From Asterella californica (taxonomy: Eukaryota; Streptophyta; Marchantiopsida; Marchantiales; Aytoniaceae), in assembly GCA_036924285.1 (NCBI GenBank), contig JAYKYS010000001.1, positions 41,849,501 to 41,913,500 of the forward strand: 64,000 nucleotides of DNA. Direction: 5' to 3'. Positions within the stretch are counted from its first letter, which is position 1. The number at the start of each line of letters is the position of its first letter. Under the pieces are notes generated by a model. That model was given only the letters and a program-made list of their open reading frames with translations. It ran no database searches and was not told the origin of the DNA. Made by a program: the position numbers and the translations under genes. Positions 45,600 to 57,959 of the stretch are shown piece by piece.

Positions 45600-48500
45600 T
45601 TAATGCTGGAGATGATACGAACGTCCGTCCTTCACACTCTCAAAACCTGCTAACACAGCCGCTTGATTCCACAAGCTTGACGTCAATTCTGTGTCATAAG
45701 CTTGCTCATGTGCTGGTACTTCCTTCACTTCCGACCAAAAAGCACCTCCTGATAGCCTTCTTACGGGCCAGTCGATTAGCGAGCCAACAATCATTGCAAG
45801 CTTTTGTGGTATATCTAGCACTCCTGAGGAAGTAGTGGTTATCTGGTGACGGACAGAACATCAGTATCATCAAAGTACTTCCACCACAGTTAGTATATCC
45901 CGTTTATGAAGCAGCAATCACGGTAGAAAGTGCGCGTAATCTGCGTCCTTCCAAGCTACTTGGCTAGCACATCTACAAACCGAAAGCTCATCACAATGTT
46001 ATATTCATATGTTCACATCACATACGAAAGCTCATCACAAAGTTAACTAAGATTTTTTTCTAAGCAGAAAACCCGTATTGTACGTACAAACTGGAAGTAA
46101 GTTCTCGACACAGCGACAAAGTGAACATGAGCTGTGAAGTCGATGCAGAGAAAATCTTACCACGGGCGAAGCAAAAGCCCCTCTAGCAAAGAACCGGAAA
46201 GGCATGTTGTCTTTCTTGTGTGGGCCATACCGTGCAGTCGCCGCATGAATGACAGGCTTCGCACCATCCCAAGTTGGCGCGTATAAGGCCTGTTGGTACC
46301 GTCTTCAGGTTAGCACCTTGCACATCGCTACCATTGTCACTCTAGATGACGAGACAACCCAGGTCCATCACGATCTCGAATGCAACAATCCGTGGAATCT
46401 TTAGTTCACCATTCTCAACTCTACAATGACGGTAACTATCTAGTAAGACTCTTTTCGAGATGTCAATACTCACAACCTGTTCTTCAGCAATTCTTCAACT
46501 TTACATTCTCGACATTATGGACAAACAACAAAAGCTCACGCACTTTCAACATCCAAGAAACTGGTGGACGATCGAAAACTGATTTTCTCCAGATGTCACT
46601 CGCGACTGCACCTGCTCAGTGCAAAGTTGCAAATATAGACCTTGAGATTTTGGTACAGGCCTGAACGTCTTAGTCACAATCTATGGGATGGCACTGAAGG
46701 CAAGCTCACCAATGACACGAAACAGCTGGGTTCAGAGCAATGACGTTTCTTTAGTCGAAGAAAAAAGTCAACTGTTCGCAACAGTATAACTGTAAAGCAC
46801 ATCTAAGGGAAGAGGCAAAATTATATCTCCACCTGGATCCACGGCAGATGACTCTATCCCCTGTCCTGCAGACAAAAAGCTGCACCAAACATCAGTAGCA
46901 ATTCGGAGGACTGCTCGTGATGAAACTGATGAGGACCGAACTGCGAGAACAACTCTAAACAGGAGACATCTCCTGTTTACAGTTCTTTTCCTTGCCCTGA
47001 TAATCTATTTAGAAGGTCATGGAGATTCAAGCTTCTATCAAAGTTGTCTTAGTCTCAAGTAGATCATAGACTATGATAAGCAAGTAGAGGGAAGTTATCG
47101 GCTGGGCTTTGCAATCACACGTAGACAATACGGTAGCAAACAGCTTTTCGAACCCTCTGCTTGGACATGCCAGTATTTGCCACATACTACTGAACACTCC
47201 ATGATGAAACAGCATCAAGAATATTGCATGGTTTTGACTGAAATGCAGGGATTTCTGTTACACGCAAGTTCAATTTCATACAATTGAGTGCCTCTATGAC
47301 CTCTACGGTAATCCACTTTCTTGGGTAAGCACTCTCTGTGCCTCAGATAAATATGGGAATAGAACTTTTAGACCCATAATATCCAGAAAGAACTCATAAA
47401 ACTTCGGCCCTAGGGAAGTTGGAGCAATTTACCTTGCCAACGCACTTGAGCCTCATGTGTAAACATAACATTTGCAAGCTTGCAATTCGCATATCGACCG
47501 TACTTGTGCTTCTTAAGAAAGTCCGCCTGCTCAGCATCAAGCCAAGTGCATCGTTAGGTACGTGAGACAAAAGTAAGACCAACTGCTATGCTATAAAGCT
47601 AAACTTAGCAGGTACAGCCCCCACTGAACTTGACTCCTCAGAAACCATCCCGACACTGATGTAATTGCGTACTTTCCAAGGTGTACACCAACTTACAGGA
47701 TTAAATTTCTCTGCGATTCGGTGCGTGATCGAAGACACATTCACCACCTAAAATATCAGTTGTGGTGTGTCACTGTTAGCCTGAATAAACTTAGACCATA
47801 CTATTTCAGGATAAGGCATCCATATTGTACTGATGCACTGGGCATTCTTCCAGCTGACGCATATATGTGAAACGAAAAACCTGGTGAACACCTATGATTG
47901 TAGACTTGAATCAACTTCGGATTTTTAATAACAAGCAGCTACTAGGTTTATGAAAAACCGCACCCTCGACGGTGCTCCCAAAGTTAACTCCTCCTCCAGT
48001 AGCCGAGTGAAGGTATACGGGCCCAAAAAGTTCACCTGGTTTTAAGCAAAAAATTGGGACAAAGTAAATCCATTGTTTATTACCACGCCACAATGAGCTG
48101 ATCCTTCTCAGTCCAGGAACTGAAAGTACTGATCAGTTATATAGATTTGAGACATACAGTGTATCCAGCGTCTCAGCCCGTTATTTCAGATACGTAAATC
48201 TTGTTCTTCAAATCCGATCAAGAACATGACGATAATAATTACAGGAAGAAGGTGTTAACAGACTGGTCTAGGAATAACACATACAACAGATGAGCAATAA
48301 CAAGCAGGTACCTGAAGAACGACCGAGAAGTTTGAACGAACGAAGAAACATGCATAGGTTCAAAGTAAGCAAATCATTTAAAGTACGAGTAGTCAACAAT
48401 AAGCGGCAGAAAAGAATTTGGGTAATCTGGGTCTAAAAGTTTGAAGGCTTCATCATCGTGCCAGAAATACGAATGAACATTCATAATGTAAGACTTCCCA

Positions 48501-50543
48501 ATTCATGGCACCATGGAGCGAGTACAGCACAGTGCAGTTCTTGGACTGAAAGTATGTTTGCAGGTCGATCTAGGAACGGTTCCATTGACAGTAAAGCATA
48601 GTGCTAACCATTCAACACCAAAATCTTCTTTGGTGGCAGCAAACCTGCCAAGCATTCGTAAAGATAACCCTCACTAAGCGTTGTTTGTGGAGAACCCATG
48701 GCCCCTGTAAACAGCCTGATAGTTGATCATTTGACTTGTTTCCAGGCAATTCTCTCACATCCATTGAATCATACCTGTGGACAAAGGTCAATGCCTTCTG
48801 GTGTAAACGACGGCTTCCCATAGTTTATTCCCGCATTATTGACCTACATAAACATGCATTTTCATTCAGATTTCTAAGTAACAGGGCTCAGGCCAGATCT
48901 TCACGTGGTTACTACCGACCTATACCCCAAGAACACATTCGTTTCTCGAAGTGCCAAGCAATTTCTTCACGATCTTTTAACTCAGCTCTTAACTGGTTCA
49001 ACCACCACGAGTTACCAACTATCCAAAATGAACATAGATCAAACGAAAGGTGAAATCATGCTTGGACTAGAGCTTGACGAATTCAAGACTCACAAGAATG
49101 TTGAGGGGTAGCTTTCTTGACTTGAACTCAGAAGCACACTTGCGGATTGAGTCCATGTATTTCAAATCAAGATGGAGTAGCTCCAGATCTGCACCTGGAC
49201 AAGCCTGCAGGAAACCCCGCTACCTATTTCACGTTACATCAACGAATTCCAACGAATGCATAAAACTAGCAGCATAAACTTCACCTAGCTCTATCTTGTA
49301 CTCTTCATTTGACCTAAGATAATGGGTTACTATAGCCTGACAATAGTAAATAAATATTGTGACGTCATATTTCACAGCGAGAACTACATACAGCAATATT
49401 GTGATGACAAACAATCTTGATGCCATAATCACACACTTGAGATCAGCGGATAAGAAGCTCGAGCGCACAACTTAGGTATTGCATTTCTAGAGGATACTCT
49501 GAATAAGTCATCTTCCAAGCCATAGATCATGCTCTGGCGATCAGACTGATTATACCAATAAATGTTGTACTTCTCGAGTTTTCTCTCAAGGTCATTCATT
49601 GCTTCCTGCGCCTCATCCGCGGATTAGTCTACCCTGCTGTCAAAAGCAATGGGGAAGTTTACCTCGGAGTCTCTCAATGGTAGTATGGTGAAGCCGTAAC
49701 TTACATCTTGAATATGGGCTAATGCTTCGCGGCCCTTGTCCATGTCACGGCAAGCCAAAAACACCTTGATGTCCTGTTTCGCAAGAGCAACCACTGTCTC
49801 TCTGACAATGGAGAAGCAAAACCAGCACAAAGGGTCAGTTTCAGTGACTCAAGCTCTTCGACAGCATTGGCAGGGACTCGAGTGCTTACACCTGGGAATG
49901 CACTCCTGATAAAGTTCATGTTAGTTTTCAACGTGATGTTTCAAAATGGTGTCAAAACTCTACCGCGAGAACCGAGTGGTTGTGAAATCACGTCAAAACT
50001 TGGTATGTGTTGACTGTGTTCCGGAAACTCCGTGATGAAACTCATAGATTTCCGCCGGCAGAAGAAAACGTGGTTCCGAAATCGTATTTTTGCCTTTGAG
50101 AAAGTAATGATTTTGGGTCGGATAATTCCTACGAAGGTCAGCCCAAATAGCACGAATTTGTCGGTACACTCTAGTGTCAATACCGGAGGTCCCCGAGCAT
50201 TAAACTCCTGAGACCGTCGCAAACACCACACAGATGAATTCCTATGAAACTCGGACACCGTACGCCGATCCAAAGTTTAGCTACTTGTGTACTATTCGAA
50301 CTATTCGCAGGTTCGATGATAGACCATGTAGTCCTATCATACTTGCAGAGCAAATCCATGGATGGTAAACGGACTCTGACATTGCGATTACAAGCATTTG
50401 TGGGATGATTTTGCACGTAAACTTACAGGATGAACATATGCAGAGCCACACTAACTGCAGGTTACAGTACATTAGTAATAATGAGTGTACCTGCCAATTC
50501 CTGTATTGGCGCCTGTCACCAACGCTACTTTCTTTGGCGACAT
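45600..50543 (-). CDS. Short-chain dehydrogenase/reductase (retinol dehydrogenase-like)
   Basis: NAD(P)-dependent classical SDR, similar to plant retinol-dehydrogenase/TIC32-like proteins. Exons on the minus strand: 50543-50491, 49801-49705, 49204-49094, 48843-48775, 48035-47964, 47747-47697, 47526-47433, one around 47225-47125, then 46289-46161, and a final one ending at stop 45602-45600. Cofactor motif TGANTGIG is at residues 10-17, ACRD follows the second strand, NNAG is at about 89-92, Ser motif VVNVSS at about 135-140, and catalytic YANCK (YxxxK) at about 163-167. The C-terminal part reads YAPTWDGAKPVIHAAT, then RFFARGAFASP and DWPVRRLSGG, which matches membrane-associated plant members. 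Start ATG at 50543 is immediately before SPKKVALVTG. Splice phase around the eighth exon (frame with GVFSSMWQ) and before the last exon is unresolved, so those borders are approximate. All catalytic residues are present. Confidence 0.85.
46956..46979. repeat. Short palindrome, 11-bp arms, 2-nt centre
   Basis: taaacaggaga, then ca, then the exact reverse complement. It lies in an SDR intron. Confidence 0.85.
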
Positions 50544-51652
50544 CTTGACGAGTAAAGAATCGCACGACCCTGAGCAGGTCGTGGAACTCCAAGCGTGCGA
50601 ATACTTCGGGACCTTGAACTTCAACCTTGAAGTGCAGTAGTCGGGAACCAAATTCAAGTTAAGGAAAAATCGGATCAAGCCTCTGCTAGAATCGAAACTT
50701 TATTTGACGACCAGTCTCAGAGGCAGTCAAAAGTATGGTCAGTGGTCCCTGCTGCTACATTTCCTCGCCCACTCGACTGATTACCACGAAACGAATTTTC
50801 CCCGCGTCTGAGAGATGCGGTCGTCGCCTTGTCATAAGCTCGGCTGAAGCTGGGCGTGCGTTGAGCCTGCAGTTTGTTTTGTCTTTTCAAACGGATTTCC
50901 CAGAGTCCATGCACACAAATTTCCGTCCGTGCAGTCATGATTTTCGCGATTTAAAACCCCCAGTGCGGGTAGATAAACTCCTGCGGCATGTTTCACGTGT
51001 GTTGACAGCGAACGTGAGACGTAGAATGATCAGAAAATGCGGCATTCGATAACTTTGTTACCAGGAAGTAATTTCCGTCACACGGGAGAATCCGTCTGTC
51101 GAATGCACCTATTTTGACTCGAGGTTTTAACTCTAAGAGTTGCTGAAAGTAATCGTAGTAACAACCCAATCCGCGCAGCTTTTTCTCGTGTAAGTTATTC
51201 TCAAACCTCTCTCCGTAAAGAAAATTGCAGGAATAAGAAAAGAAGAAGTTAGTCTGCATGTCAGGGAATGCAAAAGATCACGTTTGCGGACATAGACTAT
51301 AAATCTTTAACTGACTCAAATATTCACGTACTCAGAGGTGGTATGTAAATTTTATGATACAAACCACTAAACAGTTTTATGAGAATCCTTTACTTCTTGG
51401 GATTAAGTGTCCATTGTGTCGTCTTACTGTGTTCCTGACGAGAATATTTTTCAAATTTACAATCTTTCACTGGAATCTGGAGCAAAAAAAGCTTGAAATT
51501 TAACAAACTGGTTTCTGATAATGCTTAGATGAAAAATAATTTTGAATTGAGAAAAATATGGCGCTTCTAATTGCTTGCCATTGCTGTTTACACGTCAAAA
51601 ACGGCAATAAAACTCAGACGGTATGAAAAGGTGCAGTTTGCTCTGGGTAACC
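50544..51652. other. SDR promoter side and left flank of the retrotransposon
   Basis: The upstream region of the minus-strand SDR gene, ending where the retrotransposon's 5' LTR begins. Open frames at 50735-51052 (plus) and 50717-50938 (minus) overlap each other and match nothing known. Confidence 0.4.
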
Positions 51653-51940
51653 TGTCACGTCAGTTTGGCACCTCGGCTAGGTTGACCGAGTGCGAAGTGA
51701 CGCATCTCGGTAAGGCCGTTAGTGCCGTTAGGTCGAGTTGGTGGGAGGGCTCACTAGGGGTATACTTCGCAGGTAGGGCTTGGAGGCCTTAGTTCTTCGA
51801 GTTTAGTCTTCAAGCTCCAGGCTATGGTGGATAGTCTAGTTGAGTGTAACCCGGATTCTCTTTGTGCTTAGAGTGGGTTTGGCTTGACCGTTTGTGAGTA
51901 ATCTTTGTTGTAGTGTTGGAGATGATAATTTCTCTGTTCA
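51653..51940 (+). repeat. 5' LTR (TG...CA)
   Basis: Begins TGTCACGTC and ends CTCTGTTCA. Aligned by eye with 61187-61474 it has the same length and about 10 differences, 7 of them transitions. Confidence 0.88.
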
Positions 51941-53770
51941 GATTACTCGAAGAACTGAGTGCAGGTCGAGATGGAGTTCAGTAAGAACCCGCTGATCTGA
52001 AATCGTCCGCTGGTATCTTTGGGCGTGGTCGTTCGTGCTTGATTAGTTGGACCTGTGATCGAGGTGTGTGTGGGCGCATGGTACCTTGCTGATCGCAGAT
52101 CGATTTGCTGTTGTTGGGGTCGAGTGGAAATTTTTCTGTCATGCGGAAGCGCTGCAGAAATTTTGCAGAATGTTCTTGAATTGACTTGTTGGAGCCGGAG
52201 TGCGCGTTTGGACGTGGCAGACGGAGTACTTGTCAATGTCAGACCGGAGTGGGCTCTTTGGAAGCGCATTGGAGAGACGATTCTAGTGCACTAAGTTTCG
52301 TGGAGTTTGACCAAAGATCGAAGAAGTTATGGCATGTCGAAGTTCGCTGTCGTGTCACCCGAAAGTGCAAAAAGGCTAGTTACGTCAAATTTTTGTTTAA
52401 TTTCATGTGGAAACTCGAGTTTAAGAGTTCTTGTGTGTGGTGTACATTTGCGAAGTGTGTATGGTGCATTTGTGAATCTGTTGTAGTGGTGTTGGGGTTG
52501 GCTTTGGGTGATCTTGTTGATTTACGTCAGATTTTTGGATACCTGTGTGCACCCACGAGCCGTTTTGCTGTTTTCGAGTCTCTTTTGGTGCAATTTGGTG
52601 CAATTCGAGATGTAGTCGAGTCTCTTTTGGTGTGCTCTACTTGTTCTACTCTACTCCAAGCGGAGCGGAGCGGAGAGTGAGCGGGAGTGTCGAGGTGTGG
52701 AGTGCGTGTTAGGAGGCGTTGAGAGGCTTCGAGGAGCAGAGGTGCGTGAGTTCGGAGGCGTGAGAGCGGAGTGCGGAGGCGGAGCGGAGCCTGAGCCTGA
52801 GCCTGAGCCCGAGTCCGCGTCCGTCGCAAGCCAGCTTGCGGGCGTGCGTGAGAGAGGTATCCAAGTTCCAGTTGTGTGGGAAGTGTAAAACCAGCTGGTC
52901 ACCCATCCCAACACTATTTCTGGACCTGGACTCTTAACTCTGTAGTCTTAGCTTTGGCTTTACCACTAGACCAATAGCTCTTGGTGTCCTACAAGGATGC
53001 GTGCAAGTGCTTATGGACTTGTATAAGGTAATAGGAGACCTTCTCGCATGTCCCTAGAGGAGTGATAGGGCGACCCTATAGTATTAGGGATAAGCTATAG
53101 TTGTGGTAGTGTTTGTCTATATCGCAGAGACGTGTATGAAAACAGTTGGTGGCAGTTGTCTTGGGTGAGCTAGTAGAGCTACCACGTGGATACTTTTGGA
53201 GCTACTAGAGGTGTAGACATCTAGTTAGTGATCTCAAGTATCAGTTACGACAGTTGGTGATCATATATTGTGCATGTGATCACCGACGAGGAGTCGTCAG
53301 TCCGGGTGGGACTGGGTTTCTCTTTATGTGAATGTTTGAGTGTGGAGGGTTATCGTTTGGACTTCTTGTGGTTGGAACCCCTCCATATTCTGCTTCCTGT
53401 TTGTGCGCCGCGTTTTCTTGTGTTGGCGCTTGATTTCCGGAGTGGGTTCACTCCAGTGTGTTGTCGGTAGTGAGGCTGGAGTTGCGGACCAGTCAGACTA
53501 TCTTTGTCTCTCTCACGGTGCGGTTGGAGTGACGACCAACAGACTGTGAGAGGCTGCCTGTGGTGATGGCAGGTACAGGTTGCCCTTACCTTGACCGTCC
53601 TAATAGGGGATAGGTGAGCTCAGTAGGAGCGGGGTTAGGCAAGTGGTGATTACGGTGGTGACGGAGATTGCGACATTCCGGTTGAGGAGTGTGTTAGCGG
53701 GATTCTCTCATCATAGAGTTCTCGGGAGGTTCTGGAGGGGACTTCTCGAACAGTGGGTATACACGAAGTG
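51941..53770 (+). other. Retrotransposon leader, non-coding
   Basis: Between the 5' LTR and gag. It contains a hexamer run (gagcct, about four units, 52787-52815), a repeated 'gagtctcttttggtg' phrase (near 52577 and 52618) and the 5S/tRNA-like block at 52890-52986. A frame of 164 codons at 52186-52680 is open but matches nothing. Confidence 0.5.
52890..52986 (-). ncRNA. 5S rRNA/tRNA-like Pol III promoter block (pseudogene or SINE-like)
   Basis: On the minus strand, 52908-52897 reads ggatgggtgacc, identical to the C box of plant 5S rRNA, preceded by 'tagtgttg' (5S has 'tagtacta' there). 52940-52933 reads gagttaag, matching the 5S 'gcagttaag' region at the right distance. Further upstream, 52973-52963 reads tggtctagtgg, a perfect tRNA A-box. 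The order A-box, 5S A region, C box suggests a tRNA/5S-derived element rather than a true gene. It lies antisense inside the retrotransposon leader. Confidence 0.5.
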
Positions 53771-53772
53771 GG

Positions 53773-55721
53773 ATGAGGTACCGACTACCTACACCATTGT
53801 CATCAGTTGTTCCAGAGGACGAGTCAGATGCAGACAACGCATTTCTGGTGGTGAGTCTAGTGTCGCCAGACCGTTGTTGTGGGACATGGACGAGATCTGT
53901 GGGGCCACGAAGAGACCTCGACGTTACTTGGGTACGGTGGGTACCATTGAGCTGGATGACTTCATCCAGGAGTTCGACAGTTGGTGCGACCTGCAGCAGA
54001 TGCGGAACCCACAACTGTTTACATCTTTCATGGCGTGGAAGAGTTTGTTTCAGCACTTGGAGGGACCGTCGATGGATGATTACCACGAGTTCAGACGAGA
54101 CTACGGTGTTGAGATCGAGTTGTGGAGACAACATTGATCTCCCAACTACGTTTCTATCACTACTGGCGTAGTTTCGGGAGACGTAGCACCTATGAGTTCG
54201 GGTGCCAGTAGTAGTGGTACATCCACAGATGACGGAGTACCTACTACCAACGGTGCGTCCACAAGTAGTGGAACAGGTGGTAGTGTGAGAGGGATACCAC
54301 CAGGGTTTAATCATGTGGTTCAGTTCTTCCAATGTTTGAGGAAGAACTATCATGGTGTGCGGACCGACAAGTTGAGTAGTCTGCAGGAGTTCCAGCGGAA
54401 GACTGGAGAGAGCCTACGTGAGGCGTTTACTCGCATGAGGCGGTTGATCAGCGTTATCCAAGGGATGACGGAAGCACAAGTAGTCCAGTTCTGGTATAGG
54501 ATACTAGATCGGGAGCTGCGTAGGAGAGTTAGAGATGCTATTCTCCTTAGAGATATCGCTCCGACGTTGGCGGTTGTCTTTGGTCTGGCTGAGCGGATTG
54601 AGCTCAACATGGTGGAGGAGAGGGTGGTGGTTGTCGGGTTCGGCAAGGAGACACCACATGGAGCGACCACCTCTTCTCGAGGATCATAGGCTACGCAACA
54701 GCGTGGTGGTGGTGGTGGTAAAGATCGTGCAGAGCAATCACGATCTCAAGGAGGTGTTGGATGATCTAGTGGACAGAAGCCCATGCCGTCTTTCTCTAGC
54801 CAGCAGCAAGCGGGTCATTGCTGGACGTGTGATGGTCCTCATCAGCAGAAGGACTGTCCACAGAGGAGAGGTTATGAGACATCGAGGACGTCTCAAGCAG
54901 TACCTAAGCAATGTGAGCATTGCGGACGACTTGGTCACAGTAGTGACCGTTATTTTGATCTCCATCCCGAGTTACGGCAAGGGAAGGCTGATCGTGGACG
55001 AGGCGGAGGAGCTCAAGGAGGCCGTGGTGGTCGAGTTGGAAGTAGAGGTCCAGCACCTGGGAGAGGACTGGTCGGTCCACCATTTGCTACGATGTCAGAA
55101 GCCGGTATGGCTGCTCAGATTGAGCAGTTGGAGCAGAGGATAGCTAGTATGGCTATGGCTCAACGGAGATCAGGTGGAACAGAGGCTTCCACGTCTTACA
55201 AAGGAGAAGGAGGTGACTTCGACTTCATGACTGACGTGGCGTAGATTGAGACATCTGCGGTAGTGACTAGAGGTGCAGTACGTGCTTCCGAGCCACGAGG
55301 TGCGTCAGTGGAGTTGGATCCACAACGCGGAGAGGCTGGTAGACAGGCCAGGCTTCCTCAGTCATTCACTTTATCGGAGGCGTTGAGGATCACATCTATG
55401 ATTCCTAAACGGCCTACCGATGGTGCAGTAGAGTTGGAGACATCGACATCCAAGAGTGGGTGTGATGTGAGTCCACCCTCGACATCGGTGGATGCGACAT
55501 CGAACCCGATGTTGGGGGCGGCTACAGCAGTTTTGCGAGCCCCACTATTTTCAGCCACGGATATGAAAGCACTGGGAGTCAGATTAGCTCCAGTGTTCCA
55601 ACTGACGGCCACGCTCAGTGAGAGCGAGGATGTAGTTACCTCTAGTGCTGAAGTAGTTCAGCGAGAGGCGGTAGACGTGTCCATGGAGTCGAGGATCAGG
55701 ACAGCTACCAGTGGTACTTGA
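53773..55721 (+). pseudogene. Retrotransposon gag (capsid and zinc knuckles), broken
   Basis: The N-terminus is best read from ATG 53773 (MRYRLPTPLSSVVPEDESD) with a shift near 53.86 kb into the frame that gives ELDDFIQEFDSWCDLQQM and the typical gag helix block GESLREAFTRMRRLI...VVQFWYRIL at about 54.40-54.52 kb. A nucleocapsid follows: first knuckle C-W-T-C-D-G-P-H-Q-Q-K-D-C at 54819-54857, second knuckle C-E-H-C-G-R-L-G-H near 54912, whose last Cys position reads Tyr (TAT). Then comes a coiled-coil-like segment (AAQIEQLEQRIASMA) at about 55.11 kb. Stops interrupt at 54135, 54687, 54762, 55242 and 55719. Confidence 0.82.
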
Positions 55722-55862
55722 CAAGCGGTGACTACTAAGTTAGATGAGTTACCAGCTAGGCCGGCGATCGACCGTGCTGGTTTGGCACCAGATGTGGTGT
55801 TGTTGGACAACAGAAGTGGTATCTTCTGTTTGGTGGCACCTTCAGGGAAAGTGTATCGACCC

Positions 55863-56560
55863 TAGAAGGTCTTGTTAGACTCTGGAGCCCAACCGTTGAT
55901 GTTGGAAAAGACGGCATGTATTGGTTTGGGTCTAAAGAAGTCGGAGGTGGAGAGATGTCCATTCCAATTGCAGACATTTCTAGAGGGATCAGGAGGTACG
56001 GCTCTACACATGGCACGTGAGATGTTGACGGTGAGAGTTCGGCCAGATCATCCCACAGATGGCTCTATGGTGAGGACCAAGGCCATCGTTACAGCCGCAG
56101 AGTCTTATGATGTATTGGTTGGAGATGTTGTGTTGTATCCTATGGGGTTTGTGATCGACCATTGGGCAGAGACAGCATCTTATAGATCAGGTTGGCAGTC
56201 CGGTGAGAGACGAGTGAGCCGCTTACCAATGCGGTTCAGTGCTAGAATTGAGACGACGGAGCCTACACCAGGGACGATGGCATCCGCTGTAGGGTTCAGT
56301 TCGGTCATCACTTGGCCGGACGAGTTGTTGGAGGGTAATGCCCATGCGGAAGATACTCCGGTCTTTGAGGAGGTGGAGGACATGCCTAGCATGTCTACGT
56401 TAGTACCATCTGCCTTGGATGTTTCACTTTGGAGTTCGAGTGGAGAGTTGCAGCAGTATGCTGATCAGTTGGTGCAGCAGGCTTGGAGTGAAGCCTTTGT
56501 ATCACTAGTAGAGGAACAAAGGGTTGTTCTTGCTACTGGCCCTGTGACCTTATCATCGTT
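55863..56560 (+). pseudogene. Retropepsin-like aspartic protease domain
   Basis: The active-site motif L-L-D-S-G-A is at 55872-55889, just after an in-frame TAG (55863-55865). Downstream segments 'LTVRVRPDHP', 'KAIVTAAESYDVLVGDVVLYPMGF' and 'DHWAETASYRSGW' correspond to the strands and C-terminal part of gypsy proteases. A polar linker then runs to the methyltransferase. The catalytic Asp is intact, so this part is broken only by the stop at its start. Confidence 0.75.
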
Positions 56561-56589
56561 AGATACGACTCTCATTGTGTGGCAGTATC

Positions 56590-57549
56590 CAGAGGAGGGT
56601 GTATGTGTGCTGGAGTTGTTTGGAGGGATCAGCACAAGTTTGGCTGTGGTATTGCACGTAGGTATATAAGTACAGCGATACTTATATGTGGAGAGAGATG
56701 AGATTACGAGACGCATCTCATTGCGACATGTGGTATGTTTGGTGCATAGATATCCTGAGTTGTTGTCCATATCAGCTGTTATAGAATATCAGCAAGCATT
56801 ACCGTCAGATATTTTGTTGCTGGGGGCGCAGGATCTTACGTTTGTTGACATCATTCACTTGGTGATAGCCGGATGGCCATGTCAAGGTCACACGCGTGTT
56901 GAGAGAGGTCAGGGTTTACATGACCAGCGATCTATGATGTTCTGAGAGATGATACGGATCTTACGACATCTCCAGATGCATCAGATGGATTCTCCAGCGT
57001 ACATCTTGGAGAACGTTCCTTTGTTGGGTGATGCTCGTACATGGATGATGACGAGTGTGCACCAAGTGCGGTCTTGGGTGGGACCAGCAGTGTTGTTGGA
57101 TGCAGCGAGAGTAGGATCTCGTGCACAACGTCCACGATTGTGGTGGACGAACTTGTTACCGAGAGAAGTGCTTAAGCGCACACATGATGGAGTGAGACAG
57201 TCAGTGCATCTCACGGTTGATAGCATCTTGGATGCAAGACGACGATCGCAAGTAGTGAGTCGTCGATAGGTCACCCATGGCAGTGATGAACCTAGTGAGA
57301 CAGCCCATGGTAGCATTACTCACTTTGGTAAGCTTTCCAGCGTCACATGCTTACAGAGATGGATGACCTAGGCTTGTGTGGGATGCTCAATTACGGCAGT
57401 TGGTGGAGCTCAATGCCGATGAGAGAGAGCGAGCGATGGGTTTCGCTACGGATACGACGGCAGTAGCTTTGGTGTCGGAGGCTTCACGTCATCAAGTAAT
57501 GGGTCAAGCAATGGATTTGAATTGCTTGACATGAATTGTTAGCCTTGGA
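56590..57549 (+). pseudogene. DNA cytosine-5 methyltransferase domain (Dnmt3-like) inside the retrotransposon
   Basis: Would transfer a methyl group from AdoMet to cytosine C5. Motif I (SAM binding) VLELFGGIST is at 56607-56636; the following 'RYLYVERDE' matches motif II. Motif IV IAGWPCQGH has the catalytic Cys codon at 56880-56882. 'GLHDQRSMMF' then corresponds to the Dnmt3 GLYEGTGRLF region. Motif VI YILENVP is at 57000-57020 (Glu at 57009-57011). Motif VIII AQRPRLWWTN is at 57123-57152. After a one-base shift near 57.26 kb come 'GLVWD'-like text, motif IX-like NADERERAMGF and motif X GQAMDLNCLT, ending near 57549. No long target-recognition domain lies between VIII and IX, as in Dnmt3. 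Stops at 56667, 56943, 57267, 57364 and 57532 inactivate this copy. Motif order is canonical, not rearranged as in plant DRM. Confidence 0.88.
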
Positions 57550-57959
57550 TTGGCTAAGCAGCGTTGGATGCGATCGACAAGAGTTACTGCTCGAGCACTC
57601 TTGAGCTCTTTGTCTATCGGGTCGGTGGAGGTAAAGGCTAGGGGCGAGGCACGTGGAGTTCGTCATCCTTGGACATCATGGGATGTCGTAGGAGAGAGTG
57701 TGGAGCTTGCATCTAGAACATTTCGCACAGTAGCGGTGGAGGTTGTTGGTGGTGAGCAGAAGGAAACTGCTCCAGAGGCTGCAAGATAGCAGTCGACGAC
57801 TTCGTCTTCTACCTCTAACATGGTAACAGAGGATACTTGGGAGCCAGAGATTGGACCCAAGCTTATAGGAGAGGAGACGAAGAGTTCAAAGATTCTTGAA
57901 GAGCTACATGAATTGTTTTACTTTCAGTATGAAGGATTTGGGTACCTTGAAAGGACCTG

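Noticed and set aside
52005..52025. 'tggtatc' as a tRNA-Met primer-binding site
   Set aside because: It starts about 70 bp after the 5' LTR end and matches only seven bases; a primer-binding site should abut the LTR.
52186..52680. 164-codon frame in the retrotransposon leader
   Set aside because: No family resemblance, Cys/Val-rich by composition, and located before gag where leaders are usually non-coding.
53694..54353. 219-codon open frame on the minus strand
   Set aside because: It is the shadow of the gag coding region, which on the plus strand shows recognisable capsid and linker sequence; the minus frame has no domain.
54535..55143. 202-codon plus-strand frame overlapping the zinc knuckles
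   Set aside because: Out of frame with the knuckles and low in complexity (Val, Leu, Arg runs); a shadow frame kept open by GC-rich codons.
56590..57549. Methyltransferase as a separate host gene or bacterial contamination
   Set aside because: It is in frame with the protease upstream, shares the decay pattern of the element, lies between both LTRs, and is followed by RT in the same direction.
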